From assembly GCA_951813615.1 (NCBI GenBank), contig OX638377.1, forward strand, positions 5,615,739 to 5,679,738: a DNA stretch of 64,000 nucleotides. The letters run 5' to 3'. The stretch is from an uncultured Latescibacterota bacterium. GTDB lineage: Bacteria; Latescibacterota; UBA2968; UBA8231. The notes under the pieces were generated by a model. That model made no database searches, was not told the origin of the DNA, and worked only from the letters and a program-made list of their open reading frames with translations. Position 1 is the first letter of the stretch, and each line of letters begins with the position of its first letter. This document shows, in pieces, positions 18,964 to 28,561 of this stretch. Made by a program: the position numbers and the translations under genes.

Positions 18964-20048
18964 GCGCCATCCTCCCCGGCGTAGGTTTTGCGCGGATCAA
19001 ACGCGTCGCGCACCGCCTCGCCGATAAAGACCAACAGCGACAGCATCACCGCCAGTGCTAAAAAAGCCGTAAAGCCCAGCCACGGCGCTTGGAGATTGCG
19101 CTTGCCTTGGTTGAGCAACTCGCCCAGCGACGGCGAGCCGGGCGGCAGGCCAAAGCCGAGGAAGTCGAGCGAGGTCAGCACCGCTACCGAGCCGGTGAGC
19201 ACAAAGGGCAAAAAGGTCAGGGTCGAGACCATGGCGTTGGGCAGCACGTGCCGCCACATGATGCGGCGGTCGCCTTGACCGAGCGCGCGGGCCGCTTTGA
19301 CAAAGTCGAAGTTGCGCGCGCGCAAGAATTCGGCGCGCACCACCCCGACCAAGCCCATCCAGCGAAACAGCAGCAACAAGCCGAGCAACCACCAGAAATT
19401 CGGCTCCACCACGCTGGCGAGGATGATCAGCAGGTAGAGCAGCGGCAAGCCCTGCCAGATCTCGATAAAGCGCTGGAAGAGCAGATCCACCCAGCCGCCG
19501 AAATATCCCTGCACCGCGCCCGCGGCAATGCCGACCACCGCGCTGAACAGCGTCAGCAGCAGGCCGAAGAGCACGGAGATGCGGTAGCCGTAGAGCACGC
19601 GCGCCACTACGTCGCGCGCTTGGTCGTCCGTGCCGAGCCAGTTTTCAGCGTCGGGCGGGGAAGGAGCCGGCTGCTTGAGGTCGTAGTTGACGGTGTCGTA
19701 GCTATAGGACACCAGCGGCCACCAGATCCAGCCCTTTTCCTCGATTAGCTCCACGACGAAGGGGTCGCGGTATTCGGCCTCGGTCTCAAAATCGCCGCCA
19801 AAAGTCGTTTCGGGATACGTCGCCAAGACCGGGAAGTAATAGCTGCCATCGAACCGAACGACCAGCGGGCGGTCGTTGGCGATGAACTCGGCCGGCAAGC
19901 TCAAGGCGAAGAGGCTCCAGAAAAGCCAAAAACTCCAAAAACCGCGTCGATTGCGGCGGAAATTGGCCAACCGCCGTTGATTGAGCCGCGACAACTGCAA
20001 GCCCAGCAAGCGCGTCGGAGGAGGCGGTGGGGCGGATACAGCGCTCAT
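18960..20048 (-). CDS. yejE: Peptide ABC transporter permease (YejE-type)
   Basis: Inner-membrane permease of 362 aa. Its N-terminus resembles YejE: a proline-rich tail, a SRLNQRRLANFRRNRRG basic stretch and a first helix near residues 40-55, then a large periplasmic loop and five further helices. The binding-protein-dependent transport signature is seen as ARALGQGDRRIMWRHVLPNA near residue 250. It overlaps the ATPase gene downstream and the YejB gene upstream by 4 bp each, which means tight co-translation. Confidence 0.93.
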
Positions 20049-21148
20049 GACTCGCGGCTTTCAAAGTCGATGCGGCGATCGACTAGCGTATAGGTCAGAT
20101 CGCCCACCAACTGCATCAGCAAACCCAGCAACGTGAAGAAATACAGCGTGGCAAACATCACCGGGTAATCGCGGCCAATCGCCGCCTCATAGCCCAGCAA
20201 ACCCAACCCGTCCAACGAAAAGATGATTTCCGTCAGTAGTGCACCGGTGAAGAAGATATCGACAAAAGCACTGGGAAAGCCGGCGATGACGATCAGCATG
20301 GCGTTGCGGAAGACGTGGCCGTAGAGCACCCGGGTTTCGCTCAGGCCCTTGGCGCGGGCGGTAGTGACGTAGAGCTTGTTGATCTCGTCTAGGAAGGAAT
20401 TTTTGGTCAGCAAGGTCAGCCCGGCAAAGCCGCCGATGACCATCGCCGCAACCGGCAGCGCTAAGTGCCAGAAGTAGTCGGCGATCTTGGCCAAGAGGCC
20501 CAGTTCATCCCAATTAGACGAGGTCAGGCCGCGCAATGGAAACCAGTCGAGGTAATGCCCACCGGCAAAAACCACGATCAGCAAGATGGCAAAGAGGAAA
20601 CTGGGGATGGCGTAGCCGACGATGACCAGCCCCGAGGTCCAGACATCAAACCGCGAGCCATCGCGCACGGCTTTGGCGATCCCAAGGGGAATGGAAATAA
20701 AATAGACCAGCAGCGTGGTCCACAGCCCCAGCGAAATCGACACCGGCAGCTTCTCTTTGACCAAGTCGACGACCCGTTGATCGCGGTAAAAGCTCTCGCC
20801 AAAGTCGAAGCGCACGTACTGGCCGATCATCTGCAAGAAGCGCTCGTGTACCGGCTTGTCGAAACCGTACATGCGTTCGAGCTCGGCAATCAACTCGGGG
20901 TCGAGCCCTTGGGCACCGCGATATTTGCTGCTGATCTCGCCGCCCGGCGTCGCGTCGGTGTCGAGGGTCTCGCCCATGCCCGAGCCGCTGACCCGCTCGG
21001 TGGCGTCCGTGCCAAAGCCCTGAATCACCGCGATGGTGCGCTCGACCGGGCCGCCCGGTGCCGCCTGGATGATGAGGAAGTTGATGGTCATGATGCCGAA
21101 GAGCGTCGGCACCATCAACAGCAGGCGGCGGAGGATGTAAGCGCCCAT
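20045..21148 (-). CDS. yejB: Peptide ABC transporter permease (YejB-type)
   Basis: Inner-membrane permease of 367 aa with about six helices. It has the DppB/YejB-like N-terminus (MGAYILRRLLLMVPTLFGIM), a periplasmic loop with DPELIAELERMYGFDKP, and the inner-membrane transport signature TTARAKGLSETRVLYGHVFR near residue 265. The loop is enlarged around residues 40-75, as in YejB. The ATG is 9 bp after the solute-binding protein stop and the gene overlaps yejE by 4 bp. Confidence 0.93.
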   Translation of the reverse strand: MGAYILRRLLLMVPTLFGIMTINFLIIQAAPGGPVERTIAVIQGFGTDATERVSGSGMGETLDTDATPGGEISSKYRGAQGLDPELIAELERMYGFDKPVHERFLQMIGQYVRFDFGESFYRDQRVVDLVKEKLPVSISLGLWTTLLVYFISIPLGIAKAVRDGSRFDVWTSGLVIVGYAIPSFLFAILLIVVFAGGHYLDWFPLRGLTSSNWDELGLLAKIADYFWHLALPVAAMVIGGFAGLTLLTKNSFLDEINKLYVTTARAKGLSETRVLYGHVFRNAMLIVIAGFPSAFVDIFFTGALLTEIIFSLDGLGLLGYEAAIGRDYPVMFATLYFFTLLGLLMQLVGDLTYTLVDRRIDFESRES

Positions 21149-21157
21149 AAAAGTGGG

Positions 21158-22978
21158 CTAACGGCCCTGTTCCAGCCGCGCCGCCTTCTCGGCGTCGTAC
21201 CACCAAGTGTAGGGCATGACGAAGTAGTCGCCGGTGTAGGGGGCGGAGATTGCGGGTTTGCCGAACTTGTCCCAGTGGACCACGCGGAACTTGTCGCTGT
21301 ACCAATGCGGGATGGTGTAGTGCCCCCACAGCAATACCCGGTCCAGTGCCCGGGTCGTCGCCACCAGTTCGGCGCGGCTGGGGGCCTGAATCAATCGTTC
21401 GACTAGCTCATCGACGACCGGGTCTTTGATGCCAGCGACATTGCCGCTGCCCGGCTCGTCTGCGGTGGTGCTGGTCCAGTTATTGCGCTGCTCATTGCCG
21501 GGACTGTGGCTCTGGCCTCGGACCAGTGAGATGATGTCGTAGTCAAAGGCTTGGACCCTGTTTTGATACTGAGTCCGATCGACAGTGCGGATCGTCGCTT
21601 TGACGCCGAGGCGTTCGAGGTTGGGGAGCATCGGTGCGACAATGCGTTCCCACGACGAGCTGGAGAGCAAGAATTCGATTTCCATAACCTCGCCGGTCTC
21701 ACCGTGGGTCAGGACATCATCGACAACTACCCAGCCCGCTGCTTGCAACAGCCTTTTGGCGCGGCGCAGGTTTTGGCGGAGCTGGCCCGAGTCGTCGTTG
21801 GTGGGTAGTTGAAACTCAGTGGTGAATACCTCGTCGGGGATGCGGTCCCGGTACTCTTCTATAATTTCCAACTCCCGACCCGAAGGCAGCCCCGCAGAGG
21901 CCAATTCCGAATTGGCGAAGTAGCTGTTGCTACGGGTGTAGAGGCCGTAGAACAAATTCTTGTTGGTCCACTCAAAGTCAAAGGCGTAGCCGAGGGCTTG
22001 CCGCACCCGGGGATCTGCAAATTTGGCGCGGCGCGTGTTGAACCAAAAAGCCTGCATACCAGCGGCGCGCTTATGGGGCAGTGGATCCTTGACCAGCTTG
22101 CCAGTAGCTACGGCTTCTCCCTCGTAGGCCGTTGACCAGTCCTTGGACGAATTTTCGCGGCGGTAGTCGAATTCACCAGCCTTGAGCGCCTCGATGGCCA
22201 CGGTCTGGTCGCGATAGTAGTCGAAGTGGATGCGGTCAAAGTTGAAGCGGCCCTTGTTGACGGGCAGGTCGCGGCCCCAGTAGTCATCAACGCGCTCGTA
22301 GGTAATCGAGCGCCCGGCCTCGACCGCAGCGATTCGGTAGGGACCGCTACCCAGCGGCGGGTCGAGTGTGGTTTCCTCAAAGTTGCGGTCCTCCCAGTAG
22401 TGTTTGGGCAGGATAGCCATCTGGCCGGCGATCAGCGGCAGTTCTTTGTTGGTCTCTCCACTCAAGATCAACCGGACCTGGCGCGCTCCGACTTTTTCGG
22501 CTGTCTCGATGGCCGCAAAATAGTTGCGGAATCTGGGATGCCCCTTGGTCTTATAGGTTTCCAGGGTGAAGATCACGTCCTCGGGGGTTATGGGCTTGCC
22601 GTCGTGCCAGCGCGCTTCCGGCCGCAGGGTGTAGAGCACCCAAGAGTTATCGGGAGGAACTTCGATGCGCTCGACGAGGCGGCCGTATCCGGTGGCGATT
22701 TCGTCTTCGGCGCTTTCAGTGAGGGTGTCGTAGATCAAGCTACCTAGGCGCGGCGGCTCAAGGCCCTTGAGGATATAGGGATTGAGGCTGTCAAAGGTGC
22801 CGATCCAACCTAAGCGCAGCGTACCGCCCTTCGGAGCGTCGGGATTGGCATATTCAAAATGGGTAAAGTCAGGGCCGTATTTGAGCTCGCCGTAGAGGGA
22901 GATGCCGTGGCCGACGTAGTTGTCGGCATAGACGGGAAACGCCGTCAGGAAGGCGATTAGAGCGAGTGCGATGTGCAT
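21158..22978 (-). CDS. yejA: Periplasmic solute-binding protein, family 5 (YejA-type), copy 2
   Basis: Extracellular solute-binding protein of 606 aa with an N-terminal signal peptide (about residues 1-18). Family 5 features are YGPDFTHFEYANPDAPKGGT near residue 35, RWHDGKPITPEDVIF near 125 and DFEWTNKNLFYGLYTRSNSY in the middle, a string usual in YejA. Start at ATG 22978 rather than the TTG two codons earlier. It is followed closely by yejB. It is about 60-65% similar to the protein at 23027, so two binding proteins appear to feed one permease pair, widening the range of substrates (inference). Confidence 0.92.
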   Translation of the reverse strand: MHIALALIAFLTAFPVYADNYVGHGISLYGELKYGPDFTHFEYANPDAPKGGTLRLGWIGTFDSLNPYILKGLEPPRLGSLIYDTLTESAEDEIATGYGRLVERIEVPPDNSWVLYTLRPEARWHDGKPITPEDVIFTLETYKTKGHPRFRNYFAAIETAEKVGARQVRLILSGETNKELPLIAGQMAILPKHYWEDRNFEETTLDPPLGSGPYRIAAVEAGRSITYERVDDYWGRDLPVNKGRFNFDRIHFDYYRDQTVAIEALKAGEFDYRRENSSKDWSTAYEGEAVATGKLVKDPLPHKRAAGMQAFWFNTRRAKFADPRVRQALGYAFDFEWTNKNLFYGLYTRSNSYFANSELASAGLPSGRELEIIEEYRDRIPDEVFTTEFQLPTNDDSGQLRQNLRRAKRLLQAAGWVVVDDVLTHGETGEVMEIEFLLSSSSWERIVAPMLPNLERLGVKATIRTVDRTQYQNRVQAFDYDIISLVRGQSHSPGNEQRNNWTSTTADEPGSGNVAGIKDPVVDELVERLIQAPSRAELVATTRALDRVLLWGHYTIPHWYSDKFRVVHWDKFGKPAISAPYTGDYFVMPYTWWYDAEKAARLEQGR

Positions 22979-23026
22979 AGTCAACTTTCTGTCAATGGAC
23001 GATTCAAGCCGCTACATTCATGACAA

Positions 23027-24847
23027 TCATTCGGCTCCTAACCGCGCCGCTTTTTCCGCGTCCCACCACCACGTGTCGGGAAAGCCCAGCCCATTAGGCG
23101 CTGGCTTGGGCATCCGCCCGAATTTGTTCCAGTAGGCCAAGCGATAGGAGCGGCTGTGTGAGTCGGGAATTACGTAGTGGTTCCAGAGCAAGATGCGGTC
23201 GAGGGCATGGGTTATCGCGACCTGCGTTGGACGGTCGGGAGCAGCGATCTGGCGCTCGATCAGTTCGTCGATGACCGGATCGGCAATGCCGACGTAATTG
23301 CGACTGCCCGCAGATTGTGCCGCCGCACTCGACCAGAAGTTGCGCTGCTCATTGCCTGGGCTCAAGGTCTGGCGCCAAGAAGCGACGATGATGTCGAAGT
23401 CAAAGTCCTGGACGCGGTTTTGGTACTGCGCCGCGTCAACCGTGCGGATGGTCGCCTCAATGCCGAGGCGTTCGAGGTTTTGCACGAGGGGGCTGAGGAC
23501 GCGCTCGTACGACGAGGACCCGAGCAAGAATTCAAAGCGCATTACCTCGCCAGTCCCAGCGTGCGTCAGCTTGCCATCGACCACGGTCCAGCCGGCTTTG
23601 GTGAGCAGTTTTTTAGCCGTGCGCAGGTTTTGCCGAAGCTGGCCCGAGCCGTTGGTAGCCGGCGGCGCATAGACAGTGGTAAACACCTCGTCCGGTATCC
23701 GCCCCCTGTATGCTTCCAAGATTTCCAACTCCTGCCCCGTAGGCAGCCCCGACGACCCGAGATCTGAATTGCCCCAATAGCTATTACTGCGGGTGAGGAG
23801 GCCGTAGAACAGGTTCTTGTTGGTCCATTCAAAGTCATAGGCATAGGCGAGCGCTTGCCGCACCTTGGGGTCTTTGAACTTGTCGCGCCGAGTGTTGAAC
23901 GCAAAGCCCGACATGCCGCGGATGAGCTGGTGCGGAATCTGCACCTTGATCATCCGTCCCTCGGTGATCGGCGCAAAGTCCTCGTAGTCAGTGGCCCATT
24001 CCTTGGAATCGCTCAACAGGCGATAGTCGTACTCCCCCGTCTTGAAGGCTTCGATGGCCACGGTCTGGTCGCGGTAGTACTCGTAGCGAATGCGGTCGAA
24101 GTTGTGGCGGCCCTTGTGCACGGGCAGGTCGCGCGCCCAGTAGTCATCGACGCGCTCGTAGGTAATCGAGCGGCCCGGTTCGAACTCGGCGATCTTGTAC
24201 GGGCCGCTACCCAAAGGCGGCTCAAGCGTGGTAGCGGCGAATTCGCGTCCCTCCCAATAGTGCTTGGGCAATACGCGCAACTGGCCGATGATCAGCGGCA
24301 TTTCGCGGTTGGTGCCCTCTTTGAACTCGAATCTCACTTGGCGCTCGTCGAGGGCGAAGACGGTATCGACGTCGGCGTAGAAGGTGCGAAAGAACGGGAT
24401 ACCCTTGGTGGTGAGGATTTTGAAGCTGAAGATCACATCGGCCGCGGTCACGGGGACGCCATCGTGCCAGCGCGCTTCGGGGTGGAGCTCGAAGACGATC
24501 CAAGAGCGATCCTCCGGCATCTGCATCTGCGCGGCGAGCTGGCCGTATTCGGTGAACGGCTCGTCCTTGGACTTGGTGCAGAGCCGGTTGTAGAGCATCA
24601 GCGAACCGTAGGCCGCGACGCCCTTGAGGGTGAAGGGATTGAGGTTGTCGTACGTGCCGATGGCGGCGAGGCGGATTTCGCCGCCTTTGGGGGCGTCGGG
24701 ATTGACGTAGTCGAAGTGGGTAAAATCAGGCCCGTACTTGGGGTCGCCGTAGAGCGTGAAGGCGTGGGCGCGGAGAACGGAACTGTCCGCGGCATGGGCT
24801 ACCGAGGCAAGGATAAAGCATAGAACTAGCGAGCGCATGATCCGCAT
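23027..24847 (-). CDS. yejA: Periplasmic solute-binding protein, family 5 (YejA-type), copy 1
   Basis: First gene of the importer array, 606 aa, with signal peptide (ending ASVAHA). It shares with copy 2 the YGPDFTHFDYVNPDAPKGG box, RWHDGVPVTAADVIF and the FEWTNKNLFYGLLTRSNSYW string, and also the C-terminal WWWDAEKAARL ending. The two genes are the same length and arranged head to tail with 48 bp between them, which points to tandem duplication that has since diverged. A triple direct repeat lies just upstream at 24866-24953. Confidence 0.92.
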   Translation of the reverse strand: MRIMRSLVLCFILASVAHAADSSVLRAHAFTLYGDPKYGPDFTHFDYVNPDAPKGGEIRLAAIGTYDNLNPFTLKGVAAYGSLMLYNRLCTKSKDEPFTEYGQLAAQMQMPEDRSWIVFELHPEARWHDGVPVTAADVIFSFKILTTKGIPFFRTFYADVDTVFALDERQVRFEFKEGTNREMPLIIGQLRVLPKHYWEGREFAATTLEPPLGSGPYKIAEFEPGRSITYERVDDYWARDLPVHKGRHNFDRIRYEYYRDQTVAIEAFKTGEYDYRLLSDSKEWATDYEDFAPITEGRMIKVQIPHQLIRGMSGFAFNTRRDKFKDPKVRQALAYAYDFEWTNKNLFYGLLTRSNSYWGNSDLGSSGLPTGQELEILEAYRGRIPDEVFTTVYAPPATNGSGQLRQNLRTAKKLLTKAGWTVVDGKLTHAGTGEVMRFEFLLGSSSYERVLSPLVQNLERLGIEATIRTVDAAQYQNRVQDFDFDIIVASWRQTLSPGNEQRNFWSSAAAQSAGSRNYVGIADPVIDELIERQIAAPDRPTQVAITHALDRILLWNHYVIPDSHSRSYRLAYWNKFGRMPKPAPNGLGFPDTWWWDAEKAARLGAE

Positions 24848-24865
24848 GAAAATCGTCGTTTCGTT

Positions 24866-24953
24866 TAGTGTGGGGGAGATAAAACGGAGAATCCGTAGTG
24901 TGGGGAGATAAAACGGAGAATCCGTAGTGTGGGGAGATAAAACGGAGAATCCG
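24866..24953. repeat. Three tandem 29-bp direct repeats upstream of the yej array
   Basis: Three head-to-tail copies at 24866-24895 (one extra G), 24896-24924 and 24925-24953. The unit begins TAGTGTGGGGAGATAAAA and ends CGGAGAATCCG, otherwise identical. The block ends 19 bp before the start codon at 24847, so it lies in the leader or promoter of the importer. There are no spacers, so it is not a CRISPR array. It could be a set of regulator sites or a slippage-prone leader. Confidence 0.85.
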
Positions 24954-25043
24954 CGTACGTAGATACAAAATTAAACTAGAAAAGGTATTTACGGCCACCG
25001 ACACTGGTTGGCCGCAGTGCGGGCCTTGTCTATCTTGCTGACA

Positions 25044-25049
25044 TATAAT
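25044..25049 (+). promoter_or_regulatory. Probable -10 box for the PhyH gene at 25073
   Basis: A perfect TATAAT lies 23 bp before the ATG, followed by a GAGGAGG ribosome site. No convincing -35 hexamer is present at 16-18 bp, so the promoter may be weak or activator-dependent. Confidence 0.45.
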
Positions 25050-25072
25050 CCGCTACACGAGGAGGTCTGCCG

Positions 25073-25870
25073 ATGCTGACGCCCAAACAAAAAGAACACT
25101 TTGACGTCTTTGGCTTTCTCTGTCTGCGCCAAGCGTTTTCCCCGAGCGAGATGGCCGAGATTACCCAGGCCGCCGACCAAGTGTGGCGCGAGGACCGAGG
25201 TGGCCAACCCGACGACGGCCAGCACCAGGGCCTTGCGCCTTTTGCCGAGCACAACCCCCGGCTTTTGGACTTAGCCGAAGACGACCGCATTTTCCAGGTG
25301 GCCGCCGATCTCTTAGGACCCGATTTCCTATGGTCGGGATCGGAGGGCAACAAGGAGGGGCGTACCGAGAAGGGGGAACACAACTGGCATGCGGATCGGC
25401 CAGGAGCCGCAGAAGCCGAGTATCGGCGGCTCAAGGTGATGCTCTACCTGACGCCCACCACCAAAGAGCAGGGTGCGCTGCGGGTGATTCCCGGTTCGCA
25501 CCGCATGCCCTTCCACGAGTGGTTGTGGCCTTTACAATCCCACCACTTCAAGGACGGCACGACCGGCGACAGCTTTGGGGCGAGGGGCGAGGATATCCCT
25601 TTCTGCGCAGTGGAGACCATGCCCGGCGACGTGGTCTTTTTCCACCACAGCCTCTTTCACGCGGCCTACGGCAAGTTTCCCGAGCGGCGCTACATCGCCT
25701 TCAAGTTCGTCACCCGGCCCAACACCGAGGCCAAGCTACGGTCCATGCAGCACTACGCAGCCGGGGCCTTCGACGTCGATCCGGCACTCCTAGCAAGGCC
25801 CCGGCTGCGCTCCATTGCAGAGGATTTGATCGCCTTGGGCCAACAGGCGAAGGCTTTAACAGGTCAATAG
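25073..25870 (+). CDS. Phytanoyl-CoA dioxygenase (PhyH) family protein
   Basis: Fe(II)/2-oxoglutarate oxygenase of 265 aa. The iron site is H-A-D in HNWHADRPG near residue 110 and a distal His in LFHAAYGKF near 200, with Arg in ERRYIAFKF for 2-oxoglutarate. RVIPGSH is a usual PhyH string between them. A strong GAGGAGG precedes the ATG. It is transcribed away from the yej array across a 225-bp gap and stands alone. Substrate unknown. Confidence 0.9.
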   Translation: MLTPKQKEHFDVFGFLCLRQAFSPSEMAEITQAADQVWREDRGGQPDDGQHQGLAPFAEHNPRLLDLAEDDRIFQVAADLLGPDFLWSGSEGNKEGRTEKGEHNWHADRPGAAEAEYRRLKVMLYLTPTTKEQGALRVIPGSHRMPFHEWLWPLQSHHFKDGTTGDSFGARGEDIPFCAVETMPGDVVFFHHSLFHAAYGKFPERRYIAFKFVTRPNTEAKLRSMQHYAAGAFDVDPALLARPRLRSIAEDLIALGQQAKALTGQ

Positions 25871-25960
25871 AGGCATCTTAGACATTGACAGAGTTCGCCC
25901 GTTCCGCTAGCTTCAGATTCATCCTTTAAGTCTGTCCACTGCCAACACAACTCAATGTGG

Positions 25961-25982
25961 CTCAGTCAATTAGGAGACTGAG
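25961..25982. other. Short hairpin between the PhyH gene and the methyltransferase
   Basis: Perfect 7-bp arms CTCAGTC and GACTGAG around an 8-nt loop, 42 bp before the methyltransferase start. No T-run follows, so it is not a standard terminator; it may be an operator for the restriction-modification genes. Confidence 0.35.
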
Positions 25983-26023
25983 GGAATTAGCCTGACCAAC
26001 AAAATGAAGCGAGAAGAAGTAGC

Positions 26024-26782
26024 ATGAATGCGAGTCAGTCAGAGCTTGACTTTGGGATGAGCGGGAGCAGGACACCATCTGGCCGGAAAAGCCCGGATGG
26101 CAACGCCACGACAAACCTAGTTTTCTCTGCTCACATCGGAAATAACGCGGATGTGTTCCCGGCAATTCTAAGGCTGCACATTGAGGAAGGCTCCAAAATC
26201 GCCGATGTGACTTTTGGCAAGGGCGTCTTCTGGCGCAACGTCGATACTTCAAAGTACGACTTACATCCGTCAGATATCGCGGACGGCACAGACTGTCGCA
26301 ATCTCCCGTATGAAAGTGAGTCATTCGATGCGCTCGTCCTCGACCCGCCTTATATGGAAGGGTTCTTCCGCAGCGGGAAAGCGATCAAAGCAGGCGCGGG
26401 GACACACAACGCGTTCAGGGACCACTATTCCAACGGACATGAAGCACCGAGGCGAGGTGGCGGGAAGTGGCACGCTGCGGTTGTAGAACTTTATGAGGAT
26501 AGCGGTCGCGAGGCCCACCGAGTGCTGCGCGACCGAGGCGTATTGATCGTGAAGTGTCAAGATGAGGTCAGCGCGAATCGCCAGAACTTGACCCACGTTG
26601 AGATCATCAACGTCTACGCCGAGCTTGGATTCTTCTGCAAAGATCTATTCGTTGTCGTTCGCCCAAACAAACCTGGGATGAGCCGCGTTCTTAAACAAGT
26701 CCACGCGAGAAAGAACCACTCCTACTTTCTTGTATTCGTGAAGATCCCAAAGGGCAAGACCGCGAATCAGATGCGCTCTTGA
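26024..26782 (+). CDS. DNA methyltransferase (restriction-modification M subunit)
   Basis: Predicted adenine or N4-cytosine DNA methyltransferase of 252 aa. Catalytic motif IV is LDPPYMEG near residue 107, and an AdoMet-binding-like motif I is DVTFGKGVF near residue 65. C-terminal ERGVLIVK-like and HSYFLVFVK strands complete the Rossmann core. It is small for a type II enzyme, so a separate target-recognition domain is hardly present. The 3' end overlaps that of the convergent gene by 16 bp. With that partner it forms a probable type II restriction-modification system; the recognition sequence is unknown. Confidence 0.8.
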   Translation: MNASQSELDFGMSGSRTPSGRKSPDGNATTNLVFSAHIGNNADVFPAILRLHIEEGSKIADVTFGKGVFWRNVDTSKYDLHPSDIADGTDCRNLPYESESFDALVLDPPYMEGFFRSGKAIKAGAGTHNAFRDHYSNGHEAPRRGGGKWHAAVVELYEDSGREAHRVLRDRGVLIVKCQDEVSANRQNLTHVEIINVYAELGFFCKDLFVVVRPNKPGMSRVLKQVHARKNHSYFLVFVKIPKGKTANQMRS

Positions 26783-27360
26783 ATAATCTCATTCATCAAC
26801 GTGAAAGGCTCGTCGCTGAATGGCGGTTTCGGGGGCCAATGGACGGTTACAAGGGTCGCTAAAAGGTGCTGGCGCTGATATGGAGTGTACTTCCGATAAC
26901 TAGATGTGGGAAGGTCGGAGTCCTTGGCGAAGACAAACCGCCACTTCTCTTCAAACGCAAATATGTTGACGGCGAGAATATCGAACTCCCCCTTTCGCAG
27001 ACATGTTGTCGTTACGCGACTGTTGTCTGGAAGCACTACCTCCCGACGATCGCTCGCATCGACTTGAGCCTTTCCCATCCACCCTTCTTCGGTCTTCTCG
27101 ATCATCGCGCTCTGTAGCGATTTCGATTCAAAGATGAACTCCCGTCCCTTATACCGGATGACTCGGTCTCCTTTCTTCTTTCTATCGTGGTCATCGTGTT
27201 TGGTAACCTCTGAAACGTCGTCGCCCGACAGCCAGAGCTTTTCGAGCTTGAGTTCTGCCAAATAACCCAGAATCATGCCGCGGAGGCTAGGATTTTTCTC
27301 TACTAGCTCCGTAAACTCTTCCGGGGTCACATCCCATCTGTCGAGAATCGTTTCGGGCAT
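26767..27360 (-). CDS. Putative type II restriction endonuclease partner
   Basis: Protein of 197 aa, no family recognised with certainty. The string GREFIFESKSLQSAM near residue 75 has an E-S-K that fits the second half of a PD-(D/E)xK nuclease site, preceded by a charged segment HDDHDRKKKGDRV that could supply the Asp. It is convergent with, and overlaps, the methyltransferase gene, a usual arrangement for restriction-modification pairs. I start at ATG 27360, with AGAGGCGG upstream, instead of TTG 27375. Function rests on context plus the weak motif. Confidence 0.6.
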   Translation of the reverse strand: MPETILDRWDVTPEEFTELVEKNPSLRGMILGYLAELKLEKLWLSGDDVSEVTKHDDHDRKKKGDRVIRYKGREFIFESKSLQSAMIEKTEEGWMGKAQVDASDRREVVLPDNSRVTTTCLRKGEFDILAVNIFAFEEKWRFVFAKDSDLPTSSYRKYTPYQRQHLLATLVTVHWPPKPPFSDEPFTLMNEIIQERI

Positions 27361-27435
27361 ATCACCGCCTCTCAAGCCTTCTATATAATGAGCTTACAGA
27401 GAATTTGTCCCCAAGGTAGTCCAAAATCGTATTCT

Positions 27436-28518
27436 CTACACCGACGGCAACTGCGGCACGACTTGGTTGGCGAGCAAATCCATCGAACGCTCCCACAGCG
27501 GCCGGTCGTCCCAATCGTGGGCGATCATCAGCAGCGTGTCAAAGCCCCCGGTCGTCTCCCACAAACCCTGTAGCTGATCTACGCACGACGGCACGTCGCC
27601 GATGATGCACAGGTTCCTGATCAGATACTCGGGCGTGACCTCCTCGTCGGGAACGTTCGGGTCGTGCTTGGTAATGTGGAGCATTTTGGCACCGCTGAGT
27701 ACAGCGATCAGGTATTCATAGGCGCGGCAGAAAGCGCTCTTTTCGTCGAGGGCGTAGTCCCAAGCGCGCGCTTCGTCATCGGCGACGAGGATGCTGCGCG
27801 AGATGCGCCAGCGGGTGCGCTCGGGCGCGGGCAGACCGGCATCGGTAGCCCCGGCGCTGTAGGTCTGCCAGTGCTGGGTCAAGGTCGAAGGAGCGACGAG
27901 GTTGGTGCTGATGGGCAGATAGCCTCGTTGGCCGGCCATGGTCGCGGCCATGGAGTCGGCTCTTATCACGCTCATGCCAACGGGCGGGTGCGGCTTCTGG
28001 TAGGGCTTGAGCAGTTCGCCGATGCCGAGTTCGGAGTTTGCCTCCTCTATTTTGATGCGGTAGAAATCCCCTGCAAAGTCAAACGGGGCGTCCGACTGCC
28101 AGAGCTTGAGGACCATGTCGATGCTCTCGACGGTCATCAGCCCTTGCGTCTTGGGATCAGGCAGGTCGAAAAGGCCCCAGTCGGTGGCGACGCCGCCCTG
28201 GCCGAAACCGCAGTTGAAGCGGCCCTTGGACAGGTGATCGAGAAAGGCCAGCCGCACCGCGACATTGACCGGGTGGTGCTGCGGCATGATGGAGACGCCC
28301 GTGCCCAAGCGAATGTTTTGCGTCAGGGGCAGGACGTGGGCGATGAAGAGGTCGTTGGACGGAATCGGCTCCCAAGCGACAGTGTGGTGCTGGCCGACCC
28401 AAGCCTCGGTGAAGCCGAGCCGGTCGGCGCGGACGACGAATTCGACGTCCTCGGCAAAGCATTCGGTGCGGTCTTTTTCTGGGGGATGCAAGGGCATCAT
28501 AAAGGTGCCGAGTTTCAT
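27436..28518 (-). CDS. LLM class flavin-dependent oxidoreductase
   Basis: Luciferase-like monooxygenase of 360 aa. Its features are the N-terminal MKLGTFMMPLHP strand, DRLGFTEAWVGQHHTVAWEP (the usual E-x-W-x-x-x-H pattern), RLGTGVSIMPQHHP and FGQGGVATDW. It uses reduced FMN or F420 to oxidise or reduce a small organic substrate in the cytoplasm. AGAGGAG sits 6 bp before the ATG; the frame upstream to 28593 is not used. It starts 43 bp after the aminotransferase stop and is probably cotranscribed with it. Substrate unknown. Confidence 0.9.
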   Translation of the reverse strand: MKLGTFMMPLHPPEKDRTECFAEDVEFVVRADRLGFTEAWVGQHHTVAWEPIPSNDLFIAHVLPLTQNIRLGTGVSIMPQHHPVNVAVRLAFLDHLSKGRFNCGFGQGGVATDWGLFDLPDPKTQGLMTVESIDMVLKLWQSDAPFDFAGDFYRIKIEEANSELGIGELLKPYQKPHPPVGMSVIRADSMAATMAGQRGYLPISTNLVAPSTLTQHWQTYSAGATDAGLPAPERTRWRISRSILVADDEARAWDYALDEKSAFCRAYEYLIAVLSGAKMLHITKHDPNVPDEEVTPEYLIRNLCIIGDVPSCVDQLQGLWETTGGFDTLLMIAHDWDDRPLWERSMDLLANQVVPQLPSV

Positions 28519-28561
28519 GGTATTCTCCTCTGAAATGTAGATGCGCGGTGTTCTCTCTAGC

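Noticed and set aside
23855..24823. Long plus-strand open frame opposite the solute-binding protein
   Set aside because: Same GC-driven shadow; no ribosome site and no recognisable domain.
24866..24953. Possible CRISPR array
   Set aside because: Repeat length fits, but the three units are directly joined with no spacers and there are no cas genes.
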